Below, one piece after another: positions 1-8,610 of a DNA stretch of 61,934 nucleotides (positions are counted from its first letter, which is position 1; the number at the start of each line of letters is the position of its first letter). The DNA is taken from the NCBI GenBank assembly GCA_903916195.1, contig CAIWVP010000057.1:1-61934 (forward strand), read 5' to 3'. The DNA comes from an uncultured Verrucomicrobiota bacterium (lineage in GTDB: Bacteria; Verrucomicrobiota; Verrucomicrobiia; Limisphaerales; UBA9464). Below the pieces are notes generated by a model. The model did no database searches, was not told where the DNA came from, and was given only the letters and a program-made list of their open reading frames with translations. The translations under genes were made by a program, and so were the position numbers.

Positions 1-375
1 GCTCCAGGCCGTGAAGATCTCGGTCGGCGTGAGCGCGCCGGGCATCACCGGCACACCGCGTTCGACGCAGGCCCGGATGACTTCCGGGACCACCGCCGGC
101 GTCACGATGAACGACGCGCCGGCCGCCAGCGCCCGGTCCAGTTGTGCGACGTCGAGCACGGTCCCGGCGCCGACGTTCCCCTGCCCGCCCACGAGGTCGC
201 ACGCGGACCGGATCAGGTCCTCCGCACCGGCGCTGTTCATGGTGACCTCCAGGTTCCGGATGCCCCCGGCGAGCACCGCCGGCACCAGATGCCGGACCTG
301 CGCGAGCGGGAAGAAACGGAGGATACCCACCACGGGCATCTCCCGGAAACGGTCGTCATCGAAACGTTGGATCAT
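1..375 (-). CDS. eda: KDPG/KHG aldolase, C-terminus cut by window edge
   Basis: This is the first 125 codons of a 2-dehydro-3-deoxyphosphogluconate / 4-hydroxy-2-oxoglutarate aldolase. The enzyme cleaves KDPG to pyruvate and glyceraldehyde-3-phosphate in the cytoplasm (Entner-Doudoroff pathway and sugar-acid catabolism). The ATG is at 373-375 and the frame is open to base 1. Visible family blocks are GILRF near residue 17, NLEVTMNS with the conserved Glu, GAGTVLDVAQL, and GASFIVTPAVVPEV, then GVPVMPGALTPTEI. The Schiff-base lysine lies beyond the window, so catalytic competence cannot be judged. Family members are about 200 residues, so roughly 40% is missing. A gluconate-type permease lies 7 kb away, which suits this pathway but is no proof of a link. 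Confidence 0.9.
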   Translation of the reverse strand, partial: MIQRFDDDRFREMPVVGILRFFPLAQVRHLVPAVLAGGIRNLEVTMNSAGAEDLIRSACDLVGGQGNVGAGTVLDVAQLDRALAAGASFIVTPAVVPEVIRACVERGVPVMPGALTPTEIFTAWS

Positions 376-505
376 CGGGGCCGAACTTCCCCGGATCGAT
401 GCCGTCCGTCGACCGGCAACCCTCGCGAGGGTTGCGATCGGGGTGGGCGGAGGGTCGCTGGGTGCCGTGGATCGGATCCGCGACCCGCGATCCGACGACG
501 CGTCC

Positions 506-1183
506 TCAGCAGGACACGTCGCGGGCCGACAGGGCCCATTCGGCCTCGGCATGGCCGTGCTTCGCCGGCGCGCTGGCGCGGCGCGCGAAGGCCGCCGCGG
601 TCTGGGGCTCGAGGGCGAAGACATCCACGCGGGCGGGAGGCAGGTTCAGCCAGACCACGGCGCGTCCGCACCAGTGGAGGCCCTTCGCCGAGGCCGTCCC
701 TCCGCCGATGGCGTAGGTGTACTGGATGAAGAGCCCTTCGGTGCCCAAGACCGACCGCACGCCGTCCATGATCTGGTCGACGTCCTGGGGAGGCAGTGAC
801 CGGAGCGGCAGGCTGGAGACGACGTGGGTGATGCCTTGGCGCGCCTTCCGGGGGAGCGAAGCGGTCACGTCGGGCAGAAACCGGGCGTCCCCATGGATGA
901 CGTTCAACTGGGGGAATCGCTTGCGCAGATGCTCGGTGAGCCGGGCAGATCGTTCGACCGGGAGCAGCCTTTCCGGTTCGACGCCCGCGCTCAACAACGC
1001 GTGGGTGATCGCCCCGGTGCCGGCACCCAGCTCGAGCACGTGGCCGCCGGGCTGCCGGGCCACCAACCGCGCGATGCGCCGGGCAAGCTGCGGGGAGCTG
1101 GGGCACGCGGCCCCCACTTCGCGGGGATTGTCCAGCAGCGCCTTGCCGAAGACCGCGAGCGATTGGATCAGACGGATGGGCAT
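506..1183 (-). CDS. Class I SAM-dependent methyltransferase, phospholipid N-methyltransferase-like
   Basis: This 225-residue protein has a Rossmann SAM-binding motif (VLELGAGTGAIT) about a third of the way in, then an acidic loop (LLPVERSARL) and a VIHGDARFLPD block. The order resembles PmtA-type phosphatidylethanolamine N-methyltransferases and rRNA adenine dimethylases. The THVVSSLPLRSL segment is typical of the PmtA-like group, which converts phosphatidylethanolamine to its methylated forms at the membrane. I chose the ATG at 1181-1183 because the 16 upstream in-frame residues are low-complexity and not part of the fold. It follows glmM in the same direction after about 100 bases and may be a distal operon member. 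Substrate assignment is inferred; the methyltransferase fold itself is clear. Confidence 0.72.
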   Translation of the reverse strand: MPIRLIQSLAVFGKALLDNPREVGAACPSSPQLARRIARLVARQPGGHVLELGAGTGAITHALLSAGVEPERLLPVERSARLTEHLRKRFPQLNVIHGDARFLPDVTASLPRKARQGITHVVSSLPLRSLPPQDVDQIMDGVRSVLGTEGLFIQYTYAIGGGTASAKGLHWCGRAVVWLNLPPARVDVFALEPQTAAAFARRASAPAKHGHAEAEWALSARDVSC

Positions 1184-1285
1184 GGCTCGAAGTGGCGGAA
1201 AATTGCCGGATCGTCGTCCCGGCGAAAGCACGAACCGCGGTTAATTTTTAGCGATGTCACAGGTCCGTGGAACGCGGCCCGAGGG

Positions 1286-2674
1286 TCAAGACACGTCGCC
1301 GGCCTGTCGGCGGATGGACTCGCAGATGATGGCCGACCATTTCTCCAGCACCGCTTGTTCCGGGCCTTCGAGGAGCAGGCGCGCCTTCGGTTCGGTCCCG
1401 GAGTAGCGCAGCAGCACGCGGCCGCCCAACGGGACGACCTCGGCCTCCGCCTGCTTCACGAGGTCCATGACCTGGTCGAGCTCCTCGAACGGCGTCTTGA
1501 CCCGCACCTTCACGTTGGCGACGAGCTGCGGATAACGGGTCCAGCAACGGGCCAGGCGGGAGAGAGGCTTCCCGCTGGTCTTCATCGCGCTGAGGATCTG
1601 CAGCGCGGCGACCAAGCCGTCGCCGGTCGTGCTGTGGTCCCGGAAGATCAGGTGGCCGCTCTGCTCGCCGCCGAGGTTGTAGCCCCCGCCGAGCATCATA
1701 TCGATCACGTGCTTGTCGCCGACCGGGGTGCGGAGGACCGTGCCGCCCGCCTTGGTGAAGGCGGAGTCGAGGCCGGCGTTGCTCATCACGGTCGCGACCA
1801 AGGTCTTCTTGTTGAGCGTGCCGTCGGCGAGCATCTGGAGGCCGGTGATGGCCATGATGTCGTCGCCGTCGATGATCTGGCCGTTCTCGTCGCAGAGCAG
1901 CACGCGGTCGGCGTCCCCGTCGTGGGCGATGCCGATGTCGGCGCGGTATTCGCGGACCTTCTGGCAGAGGTTCTGCGGGTGCATCGAACCGCACTCGTGG
2001 TTGATGTTCGTGCCGTTGGGCTGGGTGCCGAAGACGATGAGCTCGGCGCCGAGCTCCTGGAGCACCGCGGGGGTCGTCTTGTAAGATGCCCCATGGCCGC
2101 AATCGACGACGATCCGCATGCCTTCGAGCGTCATGCCGCGCGGGAAGCTGGCTTTGGCGTGCTCGACGTAGCGGCCGATGGCGTCCTCGATCCGGTACGC
2201 CTTGCCGATCTCTCCGGCGGTGGGACGGATGTTCTCGATCTCGCCGCTGAACACGAGGTCCTCGATCTGTTTCTCGATCTGGTCGTCGAGCTTGTAGCCG
2301 TCGGGACGGAAGAACTTGATCCCGTTGTCGTCGTAAGGGTTGTGCGAAGCGGTGATGACGATGCCGGCATCGGCGCGCAGCGAGCGGGTCACGTAGGCGA
2401 CGCCGGGCGTGGGCAACGGTCCTATGAACACGACATCGACGCCCATCGACAGGACGCCGGAGGACAGGGCGTTCTCCAGCATGTAGCCGGAAAGGCGGGT
2501 GTCCTTGCCGATGACGATGCGATAGCGGACGCGGTTCCGGGCCTGTCCGTGCAGGTTCTTGAAGACATGGGCGGCGGCGCGGCCGAGTTTGAGAGCCGTC
2601 TCGGCGGTCACCGGTTCGACGTTGGCGCGGCCGCGGACACCGTCGGTTCCGAAGATGCGTTTCGTGTGGGACAT
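1286..2674 (-). CDS. glmM: Phosphoglucosamine mutase
   Basis: GlmM interconverts glucosamine-6-phosphate and glucosamine-1-phosphate, the entry to UDP-GlcNAc and so to peptidoglycan and lipopolysaccharide. The 462-residue length is normal for the family. All four functional loops are visible: the phosphoserine loop TASHNPYDDNGIK with Ser110, the metal loop DGDADRV at 252-258, the sugar loop GGEQSGHL, and the phosphate loop RYSGTEPK near the C-terminus. The N-terminal FGTDGVRGRAN is canonical. It is the last gene of the folP-cdaA-cdaR-glmM run, 17 bases after the YbbR gene. In Firmicutes the cdaA-cdaR-glmM order couples c-di-AMP production to cell-wall precursor supply, and the same order here suggests a similar coupling. 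Confidence 0.97.
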   Translation of the reverse strand: MSHTKRIFGTDGVRGRANVEPVTAETALKLGRAAAHVFKNLHGQARNRVRYRIVIGKDTRLSGYMLENALSSGVLSMGVDVVFIGPLPTPGVAYVTRSLRADAGIVITASHNPYDDNGIKFFRPDGYKLDDQIEKQIEDLVFSGEIENIRPTAGEIGKAYRIEDAIGRYVEHAKASFPRGMTLEGMRIVVDCGHGASYKTTPAVLQELGAELIVFGTQPNGTNINHECGSMHPQNLCQKVREYRADIGIAHDGDADRVLLCDENGQIIDGDDIMAITGLQMLADGTLNKKTLVATVMSNAGLDSAFTKAGGTVLRTPVGDKHVIDMMLGGGYNLGGEQSGHLIFRDHSTTGDGLVAALQILSAMKTSGKPLSRLARCWTRYPQLVANVKVRVKTPFEELDQVMDLVKQAEAEVVPLGGRVLLRYSGTEPKARLLLEGPEQAVLEKWSAIICESIRRQAGDVS

Positions 2675-2691
2675 GGAGGATTCTCGGGGAG

Positions 2692-3114
2692 TCAGTTGGC
2701 CGGCGGCAGGAGCGCGTTCGTGAGGCGATGAATCTGCACTTCGACGGGGTTGATTGTCACGACTTCGGTTCCTGGCGGCGCGTGGAAGTGGATCGGTCGG
2801 GTCGACCGGCCGGGGCCGGGTTCCACGAGGTTCACATAGACCTCGATGTCGGTCGGAGCCAGATCCTTGAGCACCACCGGGTCGCCGCGGAGGACCAGGG
2901 TGGTCGTGGCGGGCACGACCTGGTAGCGCCCGAGATCGGAGGCCGTGGTGAGCACGGTGATCGGCAACCCCACGAAACGGCGGTCGTCGCGGTCGACGTC
3001 GTCGACGCGGAGGTTCAGCCCGATACCGGTCCGGACCGCGAACCAGATCAACGACGCCAGCAGCAGGGAGAAGATCTTCTGCCAGCGGTTGTAGGTGAAG
3101 AGCGCCTTCAGCAT
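2692..3114 (-). CDS. cdaR: YbbR/CdaR-like membrane-anchored protein
   Basis: This 140-residue protein has one N-terminal membrane anchor (roughly residues 11-28, around KIFSLLLASLIWFAV) and one YbbR-type beta domain. By family knowledge CdaR contacts the diadenylate cyclase CdaA in the membrane and modulates c-di-AMP synthesis. Firmicute CdaR usually carries several YbbR repeats; this one carries a single copy, as is common outside that phylum. The ATG at 3112-3114 gives a compact MLKALFTYN start, and 20 possible upstream residues were rejected because they lie inside cdaA. It begins 4 bases after the cdaA stop, so translation is probably coupled. The gene symbol is by position and domain only. 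Confidence 0.8.
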   Translation of the reverse strand: MLKALFTYNRWQKIFSLLLASLIWFAVRTGIGLNLRVDDVDRDDRRFVGLPITVLTTASDLGRYQVVPATTTLVLRGDPVVLKDLAPTDIEVYVNLVEPGPGRSTRPIHFHAPPGTEVVTINPVEVQIHRLTNALLPPAN

Positions 3115-3118
3115 GGCT

Positions 3119-3955
3119 TCAGATGTCGATGCGCGGACCGGCGGTCTGGATGCGCGTGAGGAAGATGCGGGCACGCTGCCACCAGTGGCGCGATTCAGCC
3201 TTCCGGACGATGACCGATGTCAGGTACGCTCTCAGGTCCTCGATGGTGACGCCTTTCACGAAGGCACCACGATGCGCGTAGGAGATGGCGCCGGACTCCT
3301 CGGAGACGACGACGCAGACGGCGTCGGTCTCCTCGCTGAGACCGATGGCCGCGCGATGCCGGGTGCCGACGGACTTGGGCAGGTCCTGCCTCTGGGTGAG
3401 CGGGAAGATGCACGCGGCCTTGAGGATCCGTCCGTCCCGGACGATCACCCCGCCGTCGTGGATGGCGTTGTTGGGGAAAAAGATGGTCTCCATCATGTCC
3501 GGCGTGAGCTCGCACTCCACGATGATGCCTCCTTCGACGGCTTCGGCCAGGTGCTGGTTCTGCTCGAGGGCGATCAGCGCCCCGATCTTGCTCGGCGCCA
3601 GTCGGTCGACCGTCTGGATGATCTCCTCGACGTACTCGCGCTGCTCGCGGGCGGTGTTGAAGAGCGGCAGGTTTCCCAGCTCCGCCAAGATACGGCGGAG
3701 CTCCGGCTGGAAGATCACGACCACCGCGATGGCCAGGACGCCGAAGAACTGGTTGAGCAGGACGTTCAGCACCTTCAGGTCGAGCACCCGCGTCACGATG
3801 GTGAGCGTGAGCAGGAGCGCCAGGAAGCCGGTGACGACCGGCGCGCCGCGGGTGCCGCGGACGAACAGGAACGCGGAGTAGATACCGACCGCGAGGATCA
3901 GGACCTCGACGGCGGGACGCCAACCGTGCTCGATCAATGGCCAGAACTGGTTCAA
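3119..3955 (-). CDS. cdaA: Diadenylate cyclase (c-di-AMP synthase)
   Basis: CdaA condenses two ATP into cyclic di-AMP at the inner membrane. The 278 residues contain about three N-terminal transmembrane helices (roughly 14-33, 39-55 and 70-84) followed by a DAC domain with FNTAREQREYVEEI, NNAIHDGGVIV, and GTRHRAAIGLSEETDAV at 197-213. The start is a TTG at 3953-3955 that overlaps the folP stop as TTGA. The frame is open further upstream but has no family similarity there, and the TTG gives the normal length. The usual DGA active-site motif reads DGG here (167-169). The RHR motif is intact. Downstream are cdaR and glmM. Function is secure at the family level; activity with the altered motif is untested. 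Confidence 0.93.
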   Translation of the reverse strand: MNQFWPLIEHGWRPAVEVLILAVGIYSAFLFVRGTRGAPVVTGFLALLLTLTIVTRVLDLKVLNVLLNQFFGVLAIAVVVIFQPELRRILAELGNLPLFNTAREQREYVEEIIQTVDRLAPSKIGALIALEQNQHLAEAVEGGIIVECELTPDMMETIFFPNNAIHDGGVIVRDGRILKAACIFPLTQRQDLPKSVGTRHRAAIGLSEETDAVCVVVSEESGAISYAHRGAFVKGVTIEDLRAYLTSVIVRKAESRHWWQRARIFLTRIQTAGPRIDI

Positions 3956-4875
3956 AAGGCAGGTGCGGCCGGGCCGCGGGAGTGGATCGCTTCCAGCATG
4001 CGCAGCGCTTGGACCGTGGCGGCGACGTCGTGGGTGCGGAAGATCTGCACCCCTTCGCGCGCGGCCCAGACGCTGCAGGCCAGGCTGGCTGGCAGACGCG
4101 CACGGGCCTCGGCCCCCAGCACTTTGCCGAGGAAAGATTTCCGGGAGACTCCTAGCAGAAGCGGCCGGCCAAGGCTCTTGAATTCCGTCAGGCGCGCGAT
4201 GAGAACGAGGTTGTCGCCGACGGTCTTGCCGAACCCGATCCCGGGATCGAGCACGACCTGCTCCGTGGCGACCCCCGCCGCTTTTGCCGCACCGAGACGG
4301 TCGGCGAAGAAAGCACGCACCTCCTCGACCACGTCGGTGTAGCTCGGAGCCTGCTGCATCGTCGCCGGCGTCCCCAGCATGTGCATGGCGACATAGCCCG
4401 CCCCGGCGGCCGCCACGGTCTCCCACATCTCCGGCGAGGTGCGGCTCGCCGCGACGTCGTTGACGATGGCCGCGCCCGCGGCCAAGACGGCCCGGGCGAC
4501 GGCCGGTTTCATGGTGTCGATGGAGATCGGCACCGCCGTTTTCGAGGCCAGACCGGCGATGACGGGCATGACCCGCCGGAGCTCTTCCGCCTCGTCCACG
4601 GGGTCCGCCCCGGGCCGGGTGGATTCGCCGCCGATGTCCAGGATCTCGGCCCCCTCGGCGACCAACTGCAACCCGTGATCGATCGCCGCGGCGGGGTCGA
4701 TGAACCGTCCCCCGTCCGAGAACGAGTCGGGCGTCACGTTGACGACGCCCATCACGATCGCCGGCCGAGGGAAACGGAACGCGAACCGCCGGCCGCGCCA
4801 TCCGAGCGAAGCCAGGACGCCGTCTCCCGCGCCCCGCGACTCCCCTGCGCCACCATCCTGTCCCATCATCTCCAT
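3952..4875 (-). CDS. folP: Dihydropteroate synthase
   Basis: FolP joins p-aminobenzoate to 6-hydroxymethyl-7,8-dihydropterin diphosphate in folate synthesis and is the sulfonamide target. The 307-residue protein shows the complete set of family blocks: MGVVNVTPDSFSDGGRF, ILDIGGESTRPGADPV, SIDTMKPAVARAVLAAGA, IVNDVAA, DPGIGFGKTVGDN, GVSRKSFLG and a C-terminal RTHDVAATVQAL. The N-terminus before the barrel is about 35 residues of Gly-rich sequence, so an internal start is possible, but the first ATG is accepted. It starts 23 bases after the VOC gene and its stop overlaps the cdaA TTG start. The folP-cdaA adjacency therefore looks like one transcript with translational coupling. Confidence 0.96.
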   Translation of the reverse strand: MEMMGQDGGAGESRGAGDGVLASLGWRGRRFAFRFPRPAIVMGVVNVTPDSFSDGGRFIDPAAAIDHGLQLVAEGAEILDIGGESTRPGADPVDEAEELRRVMPVIAGLASKTAVPISIDTMKPAVARAVLAAGAAIVNDVAASRTSPEMWETVAAAGAGYVAMHMLGTPATMQQAPSYTDVVEEVRAFFADRLGAAKAAGVATEQVVLDPGIGFGKTVGDNLVLIARLTEFKSLGRPLLLGVSRKSFLGKVLGAEARARLPASLACSVWAAREGVQIFRTHDVAATVQALRMLEAIHSRGPAAPAF

Positions 4876-4898
4876 GAGCGCACCAAGGCGGGTAGCGG

Positions 4899-5312
4899 TC
4901 AGTAGGTCGGGTCCGCGGTCGCGAGAGCGGCCCCTCGCTGGATCAGCTCGATCTCATACCCCTCCGGGGCGTCGACGAACGCGAACCCGCCGCTGCCGTC
5001 CGGCCGCATCGTCGGGCCATCGGAATATTTGAGCCCCAGCTTCGCCAAGTGGCTCCCGAACGCTTCCAGCGAATCGACCTGGAAGGCGAGATGGGTGAGG
5101 TCGGGCTGCACCTGGACCGGACCTGAGTCCGGAAAATGGCAGAGCTCGATGGTCTCCTCGCTCTCCGGCGCCTTGAGGAAGACGAGCTCGGAACCGCGCG
5201 GCGACTTGTGGCGACGGACCTCTTCGAGCCCGAGCACCTCTTTGTAGAACCGGACGGAGCGCTCGAGGTCGTCGAGCCGGTAACGGGTATGGAGCAGCCT
5301 GGAGACGCGCAT
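4899..5312 (-). CDS. VOC-family protein, lactoylglutathione lyase-like
   Basis: This 137-residue protein of the vicinal oxygen chelate fold has paired beta-alpha-beta-beta-beta units. It resembles glyoxalase I: LLHTRYRLDDLERSVRFYK at the start, LGLEEVRRHKSP, then ELCHFPD, THLAFQVDSLEAF, and a terminal FVDAPEGYEIELIQRG. Candidate metal ligands are His8 in LLHTRY, the Glu of ELCHF, the His of THLAF and the Glu of YEIELI, as in GloA. If it is a true GloA it would isomerise the methylglyoxal-thiol hemithioacetal; other VOC enzymes share this pattern, so no symbol is given. The ATG is at 5310-5312, divergent from rmuC with a 114-base gap that must carry both promoters. Confidence 0.85.
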   Translation of the reverse strand: MRVSRLLHTRYRLDDLERSVRFYKEVLGLEEVRRHKSPRGSELVFLKAPESEETIELCHFPDSGPVQVQPDLTHLAFQVDSLEAFGSHLAKLGLKYSDGPTMRPDGSGGFAFVDAPEGYEIELIQRGAALATADPTY

Positions 5313-5426
5313 GGCGGCGCGATGGTAACGGGTGATCTCTCCGGCGCAACGCGACAGGAGAAGTTCCGTCCGGTTCCATCGATCGGCGGACCGGCCGGTC
5401 CGTCGCCATACCACTTTCTCGTTGCG

Positions 5427-6977
5427 ATGGCGTCGCGCGGCCCGGTGACTAGCGGCGTGCCGCTTGTCGAACGCATCGTCTCCATCGTGACCGGGCTCCT
5501 GCTGGGCTTCGCTTTGGGCTGGTTGGTGCGGGCGGCCCGGCGGTCCGCGCCGGACACCCGCGTGGAAGGCGAGCTGCGGACGCAGTTGACCGCGCGCGAG
5601 GCCGAGCTGGGGGCCGTCCGCGCCGCCGCTGCTGACGCGGGCGCGGCGAAGGCGGCGGCCGAGGCGAGCCGGGCAGCGGCCGAGCAGTTGGCGTCCGCCC
5701 GGACGCAGGAAGCCGCCGCCGCGATGCGCGAGGCGTCGTCGACCCGCGAGCGCCTGGCCGGGGTCGAAGCGGAGTTCGCCGCTTCGCGGGCGGACGTGCA
5801 GAAGGGCGCCGAGCTGCTCGCGGCGCAGCAACGCTACCACGCGGACCACGAGCGCGAGCAGCGCGAGAAGCACGACGCCGCGTTGATCGAGCTGCGCTCG
5901 GCGAACGACAAGGCGTTGCTGGCCCTGCGCGACCAGTTCAAGGCCCTCGCTGCCGAGGCGCTCAGCGCGAACACGCCCGAGTTCCTCCGGCTCGCCAACG
6001 AGACCTTCGCCAAGTTCCAGGCCTCGGCGTCCGGTGACCTGGAGAAGCGCCAAGAAGGCGTCGCCGCGCTGGTGAAGCCGTTGGAGGAGCAGCTCCGGTC
6101 CTACCAGCAGCGGCTCCAGCAATCCGAGGCGCAGCAGGCGGACACCCTCGGCCAGGTGAAGCAGCAGCTCGACGCCTTGGCGTCGCAGAGCCAGACGCTG
6201 TCGAACGAGACGCAACGGCTGCGCGTCGTGCTTTCGAGCAACCAGGCGCGCGGACGTTGGGGCGAGGAGACCTTGCGCCGCGTGATCGAGGCGTCCGGAC
6301 TCAGCGCGCACTGCGATTTCACCGAGCAGGTGAAGGAGGGCGACAGCAAGCCCGACCTCGTCGTGCGGCTGCCGGGCGACCGCTTCATCATCGTTGACTC
6401 GAAGGTGCCGGACCTCGATTTCCTCAACGCGCTGGACGAGGCGGACGGCACCAAGCGCGCCGAGGCGCTGGGCGTCCACGCCCGCAAGCTGCGCGACACC
6501 ATCCGCGCGCTGGCCGACCGCGATTACCCCAAGGAGTTCCCCTTGGCGCTGGACCATGTGGTGCTCTTCCTGCCGGCGGAATCGCTCTTCAGCGCCGCGC
6601 TGGAGGGCGATCGGGAGCTGCTGATGTGGGCGGCGGAACGGCGCATCCTGTTGGCCACGCCGGCGTCGCTGATCGCGCTGTTGCGGAGCGTGGCGGTGAG
6701 CTGGCAACAGCACGAGCAATCGGCCAACGCGCGACAGATCGCCGAGGCCGCGCGCGAGCTCTACGAGCGGGTGGCGAAGTTCACCGAGCACTTCGGTCGC
6801 ATCCGCGACGGTCTGGAGAAGTCGACCAAGGCCTTCAACGACGCGGTGGGCAGCTACGAGACCCGCGTGAAGCCCGGCGGCGAACGCCTGCTCAAGCTCG
6901 GCGGCGGCACGGAATCGAGACCGCTCGCCGTCGCCGATCCGTTGGAGACCGCCCTGCGTTGGTCGCCCACGGAGTGA
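5427..6977 (+). CDS. rmuC: DNA recombination protein RmuC
   Basis: This 516-residue RmuC-family protein is thought to be a nuclease-related factor limiting recombination at inverted repeats. A membrane anchor lies at roughly residues 13-32 (IVSIVTGLLLGFALGW). An Ala/Glu/Arg-rich coiled coil follows to about residue 270. The conserved RmuC core includes QARGRWGEETLRRVIEASGL, FIIVDSKVPDLDFL, HVVLFLPAESLFSAAL, RILLATPASLIALLR and SVAVSWQQHEQSANAR. The ATG at 5427 was chosen because it directly precedes the anchor; longer in-frame extension would run through the antisense of the VOC gene. No Shine-Dalgarno sequence precedes it. The family assignment is firm; the biochemical role of RmuC is not well settled. 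Confidence 0.93.
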   Translation: MASRGPVTSGVPLVERIVSIVTGLLLGFALGWLVRAARRSAPDTRVEGELRTQLTAREAELGAVRAAAADAGAAKAAAEASRAAAEQLASARTQEAAAAMREASSTRERLAGVEAEFAASRADVQKGAELLAAQQRYHADHEREQREKHDAALIELRSANDKALLALRDQFKALAAEALSANTPEFLRLANETFAKFQASASGDLEKRQEGVAALVKPLEEQLRSYQQRLQQSEAQQADTLGQVKQQLDALASQSQTLSNETQRLRVVLSSNQARGRWGEETLRRVIEASGLSAHCDFTEQVKEGDSKPDLVVRLPGDRFIIVDSKVPDLDFLNALDEADGTKRAEALGVHARKLRDTIRALADRDYPKEFPLALDHVVLFLPAESLFSAALEGDRELLMWAAERRILLATPASLIALLRSVAVSWQQHEQSANARQIAEAARELYERVAKFTEHFGRIRDGLEKSTKAFNDAVGSYETRVKPGGERLLKLGGGTESRPLAVADPLETALRWSPTE

Positions 6978-7093
6978 ACCTCCAGGCCGACGGGCCGACG
7001 GGGCGGACCGGGGCGCATCGGTGAAATCGTCCGGCCTCCGTTCGCCAAGCTTCCTATCCCGGCCGGATCCGTGCCAGCGTCCTCGCGCCCTCC

Positions 7094-8491
7094 ATGAACG
7101 CCGCCGACTGGAAACTCATCGCCCTGGCCCTGGTCGCCATCGGCACGCTCGTGCTGTTGATCACGCGCTACAAGGTCAACGCGTTCATCGCGCTCCTCCT
7201 GGCCTCGCTGCTCGTCGGCGGTGGCGCGGTGGCGCTCGGCCGCGTCGCCAAGGATGCCGCCGGCAAGGACGTGCCGTACACCGTCCTGTCCATCGCCAGG
7301 TCCTTCTCCGACGGCCTTGGCGCCACGCTCGGCGGCATCGCGGCGGTGATCGCCTTCGGCACGATGCTCGGACGTCTGCTCGCGGAATCGGGCGGCGCGG
7401 AGGTGCTGGCCAAGCGCTTCGCCGCGTTCTTCGGCGCCGGACGGATCCAGTGGTGCATCATGGCGCTCGCGCTGGCCATCGGGCTGACCACCTGGTTCGC
7501 GGTCGGCTTGGTGCTGTTGTTGCCCATCCTGCTCACGCTCACGCACGAGACGAAGCAGCCCTTCCTCCGCCTCGCGCTGCCGTTGCTCGCCTGCCTCTCG
7601 GTGATGCACGGCGTGATGCCCCCGCATCCCGGCCCGGTCGTGGCGGTCGAGGCGCTCAAGGCGAACATGGGGCTCGTGCTGTTCTGGGGCTTCGTCATCG
7701 GCATCCCCACCGCCGCCGTGGCCGGACCGATCTATGCGAAGATCATCTCCGGCCGGGTCGTCGCCGATCCGCCGCCGATCCCGCCGAAGACGAAGTCGGC
7801 CGCCGCCGGGTTCCGGCCGCCCGGGTTCTGGCTCACGCTGTTCTCCATCATGCTCCCGGTGGCGCTGATGCTCGTCGCCACGGTGGCCGAGCTGACCTTG
7901 CCGAAGGGCATCCCGGCCCGCGAGGTCCTGACCTTCTTGGGCAACCCGACCATCGCCCTGCTGATCGCCGTGCTGTTCTGCGCCTGGTCGCTGGGGACGG
8001 GTTGCGGCTACACGCGGGCCGAGGTGTGGAAGTTCACCGAGCAGTGCATCGGCTCGGTGGGCATGACCATCCTGGTCGTCGGCGCCGGCGGCGGGTTCGC
8101 CCGCGTGCTGCGCGACAGCGGCGTCGCCGAATCCATCGGCCGCGCGGGACAACAGGCGGATCTCTCGCCGCTGCTCTACGGTTGGCTGGTGTCGGCCTTC
8201 ATCCGGGTGGCGACCGGCTCGGCCACGGTGGCGATCACCACCGCGTCGGGCCTGCTCGTGCCGGTCATCCTGCAGCATCCCGAGCTCTCGCAGCACCACA
8301 TCGCCCTCATCATCGTCGCGATCGGATGCGGCTCGCTCTTCCTGTCGCACCTGAACGACTCGGGGTTCTGGATCGTGAAGGATTGCCTCGGCCTGACCGT
8401 GGGCCAGACGCTGCGCACCTGGACGGTCTGCGAGACCATCGTCGGCGTCGCCGGCATGCTCTTCTCGCTGCTCGTGTACAAGCTGATCTGA
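7094..8491 (+). CDS. Gluconate:H+ symporter, GntP family
   Basis: This 465-residue polytopic inner-membrane transporter of the GntP/GntT family takes up gluconate or related sugar acids with protons. It has about 12-14 hydrophobic segments. Family blocks include VNAFIALLLASLLVG, FGTMLGRLLAESGGA, a loop HGVMPPHPGPVVAVEAL (highly conserved in this family), ATGSATVAITTASGLL and LNDSGFWIVKDCLGLT near the C-terminus. The length is typical. It stands alone, 116 bases after rmuC and 119 bases before the YdcH-like gene, and no kinase or dehydratase lies beside it. A KDPG aldolase at the left edge of the window would use the products of gluconate catabolism, but this is only circumstantial. Confidence 0.92.
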   Translation: MNAADWKLIALALVAIGTLVLLITRYKVNAFIALLLASLLVGGGAVALGRVAKDAAGKDVPYTVLSIARSFSDGLGATLGGIAAVIAFGTMLGRLLAESGGAEVLAKRFAAFFGAGRIQWCIMALALAIGLTTWFAVGLVLLLPILLTLTHETKQPFLRLALPLLACLSVMHGVMPPHPGPVVAVEALKANMGLVLFWGFVIGIPTAAVAGPIYAKIISGRVVADPPPIPPKTKSAAAGFRPPGFWLTLFSIMLPVALMLVATVAELTLPKGIPAREVLTFLGNPTIALLIAVLFCAWSLGTGCGYTRAEVWKFTEQCIGSVGMTILVVGAGGGFARVLRDSGVAESIGRAGQQADLSPLLYGWLVSAFIRVATGSATVAITTASGLLVPVILQHPELSQHHIALIIVAIGCGSLFLSHLNDSGFWIVKDCLGLTVGQTLRTWTVCETIVGVAGMLFSLLVYKLI

Positions 8492-8610
8492 GCAAGGGCA
8501 CCGGAACGCCGGCTGATCCGGGTGCGAATTTGGCAAACGCCGGTGAGCCATGGGCGGGCGACCCGGTAGCGTTGCCGCGTCACATCGAAGAAACCTCGCA
8601 CCCGCCACCT

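Noticed and set aside
4899-6791. A 630-codon minus-strand frame that includes the VOC protein
   Set aside because: Only the last 137 codons match the VOC family; the remainder is antisense to rmuC.
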